Of a DNA stretch of 53,571 nt, positions 21,305 through 27,629 are shown one piece after another. The DNA is taken from positions 1-53,571 of the forward strand of contig CAJCHO010000015.1 of the NCBI GenBank assembly GCA_903970145.1. The letters run 5' to 3'. Below the pieces are notes generated by a model. The model was not told where the DNA came from. It made no database searches and saw only the letters and a list, made by a program, of their open reading frames with translations. The position numbers were made by a program, and so were the translations under genes. How positions within the stretch are numbered: position 1 is the first letter of the stretch; each line of letters begins with the position of its first letter. Source of the DNA: Mycobacteriaceae bacterium (GTDB taxonomy: Bacteria > Pseudomonadota > Gammaproteobacteria > Burkholderiales > Burkholderiaceae_D).

Positions 21305-21892
21305 TTATGAGCTCGCGGGTCCGGCCAGAGCAGTTATCACGGCAAGGCTGCCAAGGACGACGAAAATCGCCGCACCCGCCACGTGCACTGCGCGCGTGGG
21401 CAGGCGCTCGGCGAATCGCTGACCGAGATAAATGACCGGAATGTTGGCGATCATCATCCCAAGCGTAGTACCGGACACCACGGCGAGGAAGTCGCCGTAG
21501 CGCGCAGCGAGGGCGACGGTCGCGACCTGGGTCTTGTCTCCCATCTCGGCAATGAAAAAACTCACCAGCGTTACCATGAAGACGCCGCCTGCACTTCTCG
21601 CCCGCGCCGCGCTGGCCTCATCGAGTTTGTCGGGAACCAGCATCCAGACGGCCATGAGCGCAAAGGAAGCGACCACGATCCAGTTCAGAATCCTGGCGTC
21701 AAGCCAGTGCGCAAGGAGCAGTCCTGCGCCACCCGCCAACGCGTGGTTCACGAGCGTGGCAACCAGGACCGCAAGAACGATCGGCAGCGACTTGCGATAG
21801 CGCGCGGCCAGTGCCAAAGACAGCAGTTGGGTCTTGTCGCCGATCTCGGCGAGCGTTACGACCAGCGTCGACGTCAACAAGGTATCCAGCAT
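21305..21892 (-). CDS. GDT1/UPF0016 family cation (Mn2+/Ca2+) exporter
   Basis: 195 residues from ATG 21892. Two-repeat membrane protein with six predicted membrane segments; each half carries the family hallmark E-x-G-D-K-T (EIGDKT at 16-21, EMGDKT at 116-121), the presumed cation site. Bacterial relatives such as MneA of Vibrio and Mnx of Synechocystis export manganese. The gene starts 16 bases after the stop of the porin gene, so the two are probably co-transcribed. A metal sensor of RcnR type is found upstream, which suggests metal-controlled expression. Confidence 0.92.
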   Translation of the reverse strand: MLDTLLTSTLVVTLAEIGDKTQLLSLALAARYRKSLPIVLAVLVATLVNHALAGGAGLLLAHWLDARILNWIVVASFALMAVWMLVPDKLDEASAARARSAGGVFMVTLVSFFIAEMGDKTQVATVALAARYGDFLAVVSGTTLGMMIANIPVIYLGQRFAERLPTRAVHVAGAAIFVVLGSLAVITALAGPASS

Positions 21893-21908
21893 GCTCGACC
21901 CGGTGCGA

Positions 21909-23315
21909 CTACATTTCGGTGTGCAGCCGGATGGCAAAGATCGACACCGGTCCGCGGTCGCGATTGTAGGCAGGATTCTGGATGAACTGGTAGTCCGCGC
22001 TAATGCTCGTGCCCGCGCCGAGATGCCAGCGATAGTAAGTCTCGCAAATCTGTTCCGTGCCGTAATCCAGTCGACCGTCGCCAATCAGGATCCCGAGACC
22101 CCCGGCCGCAAAATACTCACGCGCGTCGCGCGCGAGTGCGTTGGCGACGAGGGCCACTCCGATCGTGTCGTCGTGACGCTCCCAGCCATCACCGCGCAAG
22201 GAGATGCCGACAGCCAGCGAGCGGTCGATATCGGTGAAGTCGTAGGATTCCTTGCTGCCGTCTGCGGCACTGGCTCGTGCAAACATTCCGAGCGATGCGC
22301 TCAATTCCTGCTCGACGTTAAGCGCCATGCCTGGCCTCGACTGAAAGCGCCGGACCGTGCCTACGTTAGGCACGCTGCCGGTTTCCTCGGCTTGGCTGAT
22401 CGCAGCCAGGTAACTCGCCATATTGCCGCGGTTCAGGTAGAGCAGCAGTTTGAGCTTGCCGGGGTGCTCCTGCCACTGGTGGCGCTCCTCGAACTCCACG
22501 ACGGTCTCGAACTCGCCGAAATCCGGATCCGGCTGTTTGCCATTGGGGACCGTCGAGAGATCGAAAAGGCCGGCGCGCACACTCCACCAGTCCTGGTTCC
22601 ATTCGAGCGCGCCTCCATAGGTGAACGCCCAGGAGTCGGCCGCATAGTCGTAGGCGCCCGAGTCGATGACGGCCCAGTTAAGAAAATCGGCGCGCGGATC
22701 GTGTGCGTAGGAATTGGTGTCGAAGAGGTCAACCACCGAATACTTGCCGATCGTCAAGCTAAGGTTGTTGCTGGTCTGACTCGCCGCCAGCTGGTTGGCG
22801 CTCGACTCGACCGTTTGTGTTTCACCCCCCAGATTGATGACCTGACGGATGAAAGCGCGGGGAATCCGCAGATAAGGCGCGTTCGCGCCGATCTTGTAGG
22901 CTTCACCGCTCGGAAACCCGGCTAGGCCAGTGGTATTGCTTAAGCCATAGCCCTGATCAATTTCGGGATTGAGATAAAGCCCGGCGTTCTGCCACACACG
23001 GATGCCGGCAAAAAGAGTGACATCGACCGTCTCTGCACTCGCGGCATGCGGATTCAGGCTCTGCGCGCCCGAGTATTCAGCATGAAACGCCGGGTGCCAC
23101 TGATCGGTAGCCGTCGCCTGGGCATGCAACTCCCAGAGGGGTGGCGCAGCAGGAATCTGCTCCGTGCTGCTCGTCGCGCCCGCGGCCTGGCTATCTTCAT
23201 CGGCCCGGGCCGGCTGGCTCGTGAAGGGCGTCAGCAATAGAGTGAGCAGCAGCGTCCGGAGGCACCGGGCGCTGCCGTCGGAAAACTTCTCTCTAAAGTA
23301 GTGGTTCTGATTCAT
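21909..23315 (-). CDS. Outer-membrane porin, OprB/carbohydrate-porin-like
   Basis: 468 residues from ATG 23315. Signal peptide ends near ARA|DED (about residue 39). The mature chain has alternating beta strands and typical fragments LHAQATATDQWHPAF, GLYLNPEIDQGYGL and a C-terminal aromatic-containing strand IFAIRLHTEM, so it is an outer-membrane beta barrel. Although this family is labelled carbohydrate-selective, its link to a cation exporter and an RcnR-type sensor suggests metal-ion passage; an outer-membrane Mn channel (MnoP) is known in Bradyrhizobium, but homology is not shown here. Confidence 0.85.
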   Translation of the reverse strand: MNQNHYFREKFSDGSARCLRTLLLTLLLTPFTSQPARADEDSQAAGATSSTEQIPAAPPLWELHAQATATDQWHPAFHAEYSGAQSLNPHAASAETVDVTLFAGIRVWQNAGLYLNPEIDQGYGLSNTTGLAGFPSGEAYKIGANAPYLRIPRAFIRQVINLGGETQTVESSANQLAASQTSNNLSLTIGKYSVVDLFDTNSYAHDPRADFLNWAVIDSGAYDYAADSWAFTYGGALEWNQDWWSVRAGLFDLSTVPNGKQPDPDFGEFETVVEFEERHQWQEHPGKLKLLLYLNRGNMASYLAAISQAEETGSVPNVGTVRRFQSRPGMALNVEQELSASLGMFARASAADGSKESYDFTDIDRSLAVGISLRGDGWERHDDTIGVALVANALARDAREYFAAGGLGILIGDGRLDYGTEQICETYYRWHLGAGTSISADYQFIQNPAYNRDRGPVSIFAIRLHTEM

Positions 23316-23329
23316 GTCTGACTCAAGCT

Positions 23330-23341
23330 GCGGCAAGCCGC
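23330..23341 (-). repeat. Short hairpin before the porin start
   Basis: On the minus strand GCGGC-TT-GCCGC, flanked by AGCT on both sides, lies about 15 bases ahead of the porin ATG where a ribosome-binding site should be. It could modulate translation of the porin. Confidence 0.35.
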
Positions 23342-23352
23342 CAAGCTCCCCT

Positions 23353-23395
23353 GCCAGGTCCGATCCGGGAGGTCGAACCCGGCTTGAGACCTGGC
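23353..23395 (-). repeat. Two-tier hairpin between small ORF and porin
   Basis: GCCAGGTC (23353-23360) and GACCTGGC (23388-23395) are perfect 8-bp complements. They enclose a second 5-bp hairpin CCGGG/CCCGG (23365-23369, 23378-23382). It lies in the 112-base gap before the porin gene. Might set mRNA processing or differential expression. The inner arm superficially resembles a tRNA T arm but no tRNA is present. Confidence 0.5.
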
Positions 23396-23427
23396 GCACA
23401 CAGGCCGGACCGGTGCGCCATGCCGGT

Positions 23428-23622
23428 CTAGAAACGCGAACCGGTGGCGGCGTTTACGAGAACCCCGAAGACCTGCCCGGTGGGAGTGCCGCCCCTAGGC
23501 AGCGCGGTTTGCTGCGATGCCGATTTCAGGGCGGCACCGCTGCCAAAGCCCAGGGTCCAGGAGGACAGGACCGGCGAGTTGATGCGGCCCCTGTTGGCTT
23601 TCCAATTGATCTTCTGGTTCAT
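23428..23622 (-). CDS. Small hypothetical protein (possible leader gene)
   Basis: 64 residues from ATG 23622, preceded by a good GAGG ribosome site. Basic, Ser/Gly/Ala-rich, no signal peptide, no Cys or His; not recognised. It lies on the transcript from the promoter at 23981-24009, between the structured leader and the porin gene. Its start region (GACATGAACCAGAAG) resembles that of the porin (GACATGAATCAGAAC). Could be a true small protein, a translation-coupled leader or a chance ORF. Confidence 0.4.
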   Translation of the reverse strand: MNQKINWKANRGRINSPVLSSWTLGFGSGAALKSASQQTALPRGGTPTGQVFGVLVNAATGSRF

Positions 23623-23708
23623 GTCAGCACCTCATTTGCGTGATTGGTCAGTGATCCTGGTAACCGGGTCAAAGCAAGGCTGGATGGACAAGGCGGCCCT
23701 GGACTGCC

Positions 23709-23798
23709 ATTGCCGTGGGCGCAGGAGTCGCGGGAAGTCCGTTCCAAAGGCACTCGTCGCCTGGCGAAGACGCCAACGACTCCTGCCAATCCAGCAAT
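23709..23798 (-). promoter_or_regulatory. Multibranched structured RNA element (candidate riboswitch)
   Basis: GCAGGAGTCG (23721-23730) and CGACTCCTGC (23777-23786) form a perfect 10-bp closing stem. Within it lie TGGCG-TCTT-CGCCA, a GGC/GCC arm and GGAA/TTCC, giving a three-armed junction. An outer ATTGC/GCAAT pair (23709-23713, 23794-23798) extends it. It sits about 90 bases ahead of the small ORF, on the predicted transcript for the porin and exporter. It matches no riboswitch class I can name; I could not identify the yybP-ykoY Mn2+ consensus. Orientation is inferred from the promoter, since the stem is symmetrical. Confidence 0.5.
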
Positions 23799-23852
23799 TA
23801 AGGGGGGTGCTAGCAAGTTGCCATGATGGCCAACCTGACTTTCGATGACGCA

Positions 23853-23876
23853 CCGTCCCGCTATTCAGCGAGACGG
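23853..23876 (-). repeat. Ten-base-pair hairpin in the leader
   Basis: On the minus strand CCGTCTCGCT and AGCGGGACGG pair over 10 bp (one G-U) around a GAAT tetraloop. It is in the middle of the predicted leader of the porin/exporter transcript, upstream of the multibranched element. Confidence 0.55.
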
Positions 23877-23922
23877 CGGTAAGAGAATTGAACTCCTGCC
23901 GGCGATCTCGCCAATTACTGCA

Positions 23923-23938
23923 GGTCGAATGTTCGACC
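23923..23938 (-). repeat. Seven-base-pair inverted repeat near the leader start
   Basis: GGTCGAA and TTCGACC flank two bases. It lies about 35-50 bases downstream of the predicted transcription start, so it could be either an RNA hairpin or a protein-binding dyad. An adjacent GGCGA-GA-TCGCC repeat follows at about 23902-23913. Confidence 0.45.
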
Positions 23939-23980
23939 AGGGCTAGGGTCCATTACCGTTCTCGTAGTTTCGATGGGCGG

Positions 23981-24009
23981 ATTATTGGCCGATGCCGGGG
24001 TGCTGTCAA
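23981..24009 (-). promoter_or_regulatory. Consensus sigma-70 promoter for the porin/exporter unit
   Basis: TTGACA at 24004-24009 and AATAAT at 23981-23986 on the minus strand with exactly 17 bases between them. Predicted start near 23974, leaving about 350 nt of leader before the small ORF. This is the best sigma-70 match I found in the window. Confidence 0.75.
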
Positions 24010-24064
24010 GGCAGAATCGGCATGGCCGCGCGGTTTTTATGCAACGCTGCGGCACAGGGACCCG

Positions 24065-24081
24065 ATACCCCCCATGGGTAT
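24065..24081. promoter_or_regulatory. Candidate CsoR/RcnR-type operator
   Basis: ATACCC-CCCAT-GGGTAT, a 6-bp inverted repeat containing an uninterrupted run of six C/G. CsoR/RcnR-family repressors bind G/C tracts flanked by short AT-containing inverted repeats. It lies between the rcnR-like stop and the porin-unit promoter, 55 bases ahead of the -35. Assignment is by family precedent plus position; the spacing from the promoter is larger than usual for simple repression. Confidence 0.45.
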
Positions 24082-24139
24082 GCTGGCACAGCGACCAGAC
24101 GGGCTGATAACGCAGTGCAGCTACACTTGAGCTTGCCGA

Positions 24140-24412
24140 TTACCTGAGGTAACTCTTGAGGATCTTCGAGACATCGTTGGCCTGACGGCGCCGGCGCAGG
24201 GCCGATTCTTCTGCCGCGATGTGGTTGAGCAGATGGTCGTGCAGTACCTGGCTCATCAGTCCGTCTAGCGCTCCGCGAATTGCCGCGATCTGCATGAGCA
24301 CAGCCTCGCATTCAGCGCCCTCGGAGAGCGAGCGCTCGAGCCCCGCGGTCTGGCCCTGGATGCGGCGCACCCGCAGTCGCAGCTTCTTGCTGTCCTCGAT
24401 GATGTGAGTCAC
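24140..24412 (-). CDS. rcnR: RcnR/CsoR-family metal-sensing repressor
   Basis: 90 residues from GTG 24412, GGGG about eight bases upstream. Three-helix DUF156 protein (VRRIQGQTAGLERSL, QIAAIRGALDGLMSQVL). The four positions defining ligand type read His3, Cys35, His60, His64, exactly the nickel/cobalt set of E. coli RcnR and unlike the copper CsoR (Cys-His-Cys) or formaldehyde FrmR sets. So a Ni(II)/Co(II)-type sensor is the best call, although a different metal cannot be excluded. Likely target: the downstream porin/exporter unit. Gene symbol by similarity. Confidence 0.9.
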   Translation of the reverse strand: MTHIIEDSKKLRLRVRRIQGQTAGLERSLSEGAECEAVLMQIAAIRGALDGLMSQVLHDHLLNHIAAEESALRRRRQANDVSKILKSYLR

Positions 24413-24441
24413 GCGAATTCCCCGGAGCAATCGGAAAATCA

Positions 24442-24447
24442 AGTATA
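24442..24447 (-). promoter_or_regulatory. Extended -10 of the rcnR-like gene
   Basis: Minus-strand TGCTATACT is an extended -10 element about 30 bases ahead of the GTG start. No good -35 at the expected distance, consistent with an extended -10 promoter. Confidence 0.4.
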
Positions 24448-24589
24448 GCAACCGAGGTGATCGCGCATTCTCGCAGACCGAATTCCGATAGGTGTGAATC
24501 CTGGAACGAGGCCGCACTTGCGGTTAGTATTGTTCCTGGAATTGACGACTCACCGATCGCGCTCACAAGCGCCGCCCGTCGAGAAAACC

Positions 24590-25171
24590 ATGTCCATAGA
24601 GGTCCCGTCTGCGCTGGCTCGTGAATTGAGAGAGCACGAACGCGTGCTCTGGTGCGCCATGCCGCGCCAGGGAATCGTGCTGCGCTGGAGCGATCTGATC
24701 GCGGTGCCCATGGGCTTGGCGTGGGCCGCCTTGGCGTCGCTTGCGGGATACGCGGTGCTTCTGTCCGGCAAGGCCACGCGGATCCTGCTGATCGTAGTCG
24801 TCCCCTTCGTGCTTATCGGTCTCTACCTCGCGATCGGGCGATTTTTGGTAGATCGCTATCAGCGATCCCACACCTATTACGCAGTCACGGATCAGCGTAT
24901 CGTGATTCTGCGCGACGCCCCGCGCCCGGTGGCGCAGAGTCTTTCGCTGGCGGGCCTCGGAGAAATCACGGTCTATGAGCGCGGCGATGAGAGCGGCGGT
25001 ATCATTTTTGCGCCGCCCCATCGCTTCTCGAAAATCCTGCCGGGATCGACCTTTACCCATGGTGGCGAGTCGTTTCCATCAAGCTTCGCGCTCATAGCGC
25101 AGGCGCGCCGCGTCTACGAGCTGATCCAGACGGCCAAGAGCAACGCGTCAGAGCGCCCGCCAATACGATGA
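24590..25171 (+). CDS. PH-domain (bPH-type) membrane protein
   Basis: 193 residues from ATG 24590. Two hydrophobic helices (about 40-62 and 68-90) precede the PH-like domain, which begins with the characteristic RSHTYYAVTDQRIVIL strand pair. Such proteins are membrane anchored with a cytoplasmic beta domain; function generally unknown. Divergent from the rcnR-like gene and overlapping the next gene by four bases. Confidence 0.82.
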   Translation: MSIEVPSALARELREHERVLWCAMPRQGIVLRWSDLIAVPMGLAWAALASLAGYAVLLSGKATRILLIVVVPFVLIGLYLAIGRFLVDRYQRSHTYYAVTDQRIVILRDAPRPVAQSLSLAGLGEITVYERGDESGGIIFAPPHRFSKILPGSTFTHGGESFPSSFALIAQARRVYELIQTAKSNASERPPIR

Positions 25172-25710
25172 CGACCTGGATTTGCCTGATTCGCGGGATC
25201 AATGTCGGAGGTCACCAGATCCTGCCGATGGCTGTGCTCAGGTCCGACCTGGCACGCGCGGGCTTGACCGAGGTTCGCACCTACATCCAGAGCGGAAATA
25301 TTGTATTCAGGAGCGCGGCCGGCACCGCGAAGACGCTTGGCGCGCGCATCTCGCGGATCATTGCCGAGGGTCACGGTTTCACGCCGCGCGTGCTGGTGCT
25401 GCGCGATCGGGATCTGATCGCCGCTGCCGCAGCCAATCCCTTCCCGGAGGCGCAGGCCACGCCGAAGTCCCTGCACCTGTTCTTTCTTGCCAGCGAACCC
25501 GAGCGAGCTGACCTCGATGCCCTGAACCGGCTCAAGATCGAGGGTGAAGCCTTTGCCCTGCACGGCAAGGTCTTTTATTTGCGCACGCCAGTCGGGTTCG
25601 GAGTCTCCAAGCTTGGCGAGAGGGCCGAGCGGCATCTGGGAGTCGACGCCACTGCGAGAAACTGGAACACCGTGAGCAAACTTATCGAGATGGCGCGCGA
25701 AGGCGCCTGA
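25168..25710 (+). CDS. DUF1697 family protein
   Basis: 180 residues; ATG overlaps the stop of the previous gene (ATGA). Conserved DUF1697 start WICLIRGINVGGHQ and the TYIQSGNIVF strand, with the late NWNTVSKLIEMA. Two ferredoxin-like subdomains in the family; molecular role unknown. Translationally coupled to the PH-domain gene. Converges on the next gene with a one-base gap. Confidence 0.88.
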   Translation: MTTWICLIRGINVGGHQILPMAVLRSDLARAGLTEVRTYIQSGNIVFRSAAGTAKTLGARISRIIAEGHGFTPRVLVLRDRDLIAAAAANPFPEAQATPKSLHLFFLASEPERADLDALNRLKIEGEAFALHGKVFYLRTPVGFGVSKLGERAERHLGVDATARNWNTVSKLIEMAREGA

Positions 25711-25711
25711 C

Positions 25712-26056
25712 TCAGGACGGCACCGATTCCCAGCGCACGTGCCTGATGACGGGATCGAATCCAAGCCGATGAACCAATTTGGAGAGGATGCCGCGTTCAG
25801 CGTCATCCGCCTCAAAGCGCAAGGTCAGACATTGCAGATGACGGGTAGTTCCGTCGGTCACCATGGTCATCTTGCGCTTGATATTGCGTGGACCCAAAAA
25901 GCTGCGCAGGATCGAATCGAGACTCGATAGCCCTTCCTCGCCACAGATCGCAATGATCTGATAACTGCGGCGCGTCACCGGCCGGTTGGACTCGAGCCAA
26001 CCCTCCGAGGCAGAGCGCAGCTTGCCGGCAGTGGCAATCTTGGACGGAAACAGCAT
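25712..26056 (-). CDS. Orphan ACT-like domain resembling the MgtC C-terminus
   Basis: 114 residues from ATG 26056; GTGGAG sits six to seven bases upstream, so translation from here is credible. The chain SYQIIAICGEEG through VIRHVRWE looks like the cytoplasmic ACT-type C-terminal domain of MgtC/SapB proteins, but the membrane part is absent: no hydrophobic helix is present here or in the 320 bases upstream. Either a stand-alone regulatory domain or the remnant of an mgtC gene. Family call is tentative. Confidence 0.5.
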   Translation of the reverse strand: MLFPSKIATAGKLRSASEGWLESNRPVTRRSYQIIAICGEEGLSSLDSILRSFLGPRNIKRKMTMVTDGTTRHLQCLTLRFEADDAERGILSKLVHRLGFDPVIRHVRWESVPS

Positions 26057-26377
26057 GAGCTACTCCACTTGAACGTCTTAGCAACTCAACGCGGCAGGTG
26101 GCCGGCGCGATGACAGGCGAAGAGTAACGCCGGTCGCGCCAAACGCGAGTAGAAATTTTCGAAATGGTTGTAAATGCGCTAATAAAACTGACGTGATCCA
26201 AGGCGCGCCTCGCGCTGTCTGGGGTGGCGCCGCGGCCGCCAGGGAACCTGACAGTAACGCGACGCGGGCGTTTTCCCCCGAAGGCAGACGTGGATGGGAC
26301 TACAGACGACCGTGTACCGCTGGCCGCAAATAATTAAGCGCAGCTTAAATTGAAATGTAAATACCGAGCGGGGATCC
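26057..26377. other. 321-base intergenic region before the MgtC-like gene
   Basis: No gene seen. It contains a weak minus-strand promoter candidate (TTTACA, 17 bases, TACTCG, around 26140-26170) for the MgtC-like gene and, at the crcB side, the TTAAGC/GCTTAA hairpin annotated below. Confidence 0.55.
26334..26348 (-). terminator. Weak terminator-like hairpin after crcB
   Basis: TTAAGC-TGC-GCTTAA on the minus strand, 30 bases past the crcB stop, followed by TTATTTG. The stem is AT-rich and the U run interrupted, so efficiency would be low. Confidence 0.35.
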
Positions 26378-26761
26378 CTAGCGCAAACGCAGCCACTGCC
26401 AGCTGGCCATGCCGAGGAAGGTCATGGCAAGGGAGCCCATCACATGCACGGCGATGGTGGCAAACGCCCAGCTCAGTCGCCCGGACTGCATCAGACCTAC
26501 GACCTCCGCCGAGAAGGTCGAGAAAGTCGTCAGACCGCCGCAGAAGCCGGTAATGACGAGCAATCTCCATTCAGGCGCGATACCCGGCATGTCGGTGAAC
26601 ACGGCAAGTGCAACGCCAATCACATAGGCACCGATTAGATTGGCCACGAGCGTGCCAGGTGGCAGCTGCGGCAGCACGCTATTGAGGCTCATGCCGAGCA
26701 CCCAGCGCAGCAGCGCGCCAAACGAAGAACCGACTGCTATCGCCAGAATGGCCTTCCACAT
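26378..26761 (-). CDS. crcB: Fluoride channel CrcB/Fluc
   Basis: 127 residues from ATG 26761. Four-helix dimeric fluoride channel protecting against cytoplasmic F-. Signature [15 protein letters not shown] (with the TxxFS phenylalanine-box serine) and an early GALLRW segment are intact. It is the last gene of the alaC-hom-thrC-moeA-moaD-moaE run, 55 bases after moaE. No fluoride riboswitch is visible in that gap. Confidence 0.95.
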   Translation of the reverse strand: MWKAILAIAVGSSFGALLRWVLGMSLNSVLPQLPPGTLVANLIGAYVIGVALAVFTDMPGIAPEWRLLVITGFCGGLTTFSTFSAEVVGLMQSGRLSWAFATIAVHVMGSLAMTFLGMASWQWLRLR

Positions 26762-26816
26762 GGATCCGACTCTTGGTGGGTTGTTCAGATGTGCGCCGTA
26801 GCGCGCACAGGCCGCA

Positions 26817-27317
26817 TTATGGTGCCTTTGGGGTCTGACCGGAAGGTCCCTCGTCCGCGCGCCAGCGAGCCACTGCGTCATCGTCCGACGCGCGCGCCTC
26901 AACCCAGCGCTCGCCCTGGGCGCTGTGCTCCTTCTTCCAGAAGGGTGCGCGAGTCTTGAGGTAGTCGATGATGAATTCGCAGGCCGCGAATGCCTCGCCG
27001 CGATGACTGGCAGTGACGGCGACGAGCACGATCTGCTCGCCAGCCAGAAGGTGGCCGACGCGATGAATCACGAGCGTATCGATGATGCCCCAGCGCGCGG
27101 CGGCGGCTGCGCAGATGTCGGACAGGGCCTGTTCGGTCATGCCGGGATAGTGTTCCAGGGTCATGGCCTTGACTGGATCACCCTGGCCCGCTGCGCCAGC
27201 GCCCTGTCGCACCGTGCCAACGAACGATGCGACGGCGCCAACCTGCGGCTGGCCGCGCCGCAGCGCGGCGATCTCGGCACCACTGTCGAAATCCTCGGCC
27301 TGCACGCGCACCGGCAT
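26817..27317 (-). CDS. moaE: Molybdopterin synthase large subunit MoaE
   Basis: 166 residues from ATG 27317. Forms the heterotetramer with MoaD that inserts two sulphurs into precursor Z to make molybdopterin. Family landmarks: FVGTVRQ near the start, [39 protein letters not shown] and the catalytic-lysine region APFWKKE. Starts five bases after moaD. Confidence 0.96.
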   Translation of the reverse strand: MPVRVQAEDFDSGAEIAALRRGQPQVGAVASFVGTVRQGAGAAGQGDPVKAMTLEHYPGMTEQALSDICAAAAARWGIIDTLVIHRVGHLLAGEQIVLVAVTASHRGEAFAACEFIIDYLKTRAPFWKKEHSAQGERWVEARASDDDAVARWRADEGPSGQTPKAP

Positions 27318-27322
27318 CTTTG

Positions 27323-27580
27323 CTAGCCTCCTGTGACCGGCGGAAAGAATGCCACCTCGGCGCCGTCCCCGAGAGGCGCCTCCAGTCCCACCACGTGCTG
27401 ATTGAGCGCGCAAGCCACGGTGCGCGTCTCGCCGAGCGCCTCGGCCCAGTCCGGCCCGCGCGCGCACAACCAGAGGCGCAAGGCGCCCACCGTCAACACC
27501 GCCTCGGGTAGCTCAAGCAACTCGTGCGCGACTCCGAGCCGCTCGCGCAACGCGGCAAACAGCAAGAGTTTCACGCGCAT
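27323..27580 (-). CDS. moaD: Molybdopterin synthase sulphur carrier MoaD
   Basis: 85 residues from ATG 27580. Ubiquitin-like fold ending in Gly-Gly (PPVTGG), the C-terminus that is adenylated by MoeB and thiocarboxylated. Length is normal. Lies 49 bases behind moeA and five bases before moaE, so the stoichiometric partner pair is co-translated. Confidence 0.95.
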   Translation of the reverse strand: MRVKLLLFAALRERLGVAHELLELPEAVLTVGALRLWLCARGPDWAEALGETRTVACALNQHVVGLEAPLGDGAEVAFFPPVTGG

Positions 27581-27629
27581 GCCGGTTCTCCGCAAAGGCA
27601 GGCCCGACAAGCCGGGAGCGGGGCTGCGA

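Larger units (their letters stand above)
23623..24139. other. 517-base intergenic region with promoter, operator-like dyad and structured leader
   Basis: No convincing gene on either strand. From right to left on the minus strand it holds a G/C-tract dyad (24065-24081), a consensus sigma-70 promoter (23981-24009), and about 350 bases of predicted leader with stem-loops at 23923-23938, 23853-23876 and 23721-23786. These elements are annotated separately. The length and fold density are unusual in a window where most gaps are under 100 bases. Confidence 0.75.

Noticed and set aside
23353..23395. Possible tRNA or tRNA-like T arm
   Set aside because: A CCGGG/CCCGG arm with a TTCGA loop is there, but no acceptor, D or anticodon arms of correct spacing.
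23623..23980. yybP-ykoY Mn riboswitch in the porin/exporter leader
   Set aside because: I could not find the conserved GGGGAGUA-type loop sequences of that class on either strand, so I call only an unclassified structured element.
26762..26816. Fluoride riboswitch ahead of crcB
   Set aside because: The 55-base gap lacks the conserved crcB-motif stem and pseudoknot sequences; crcB looks co-transcribed with moaE.
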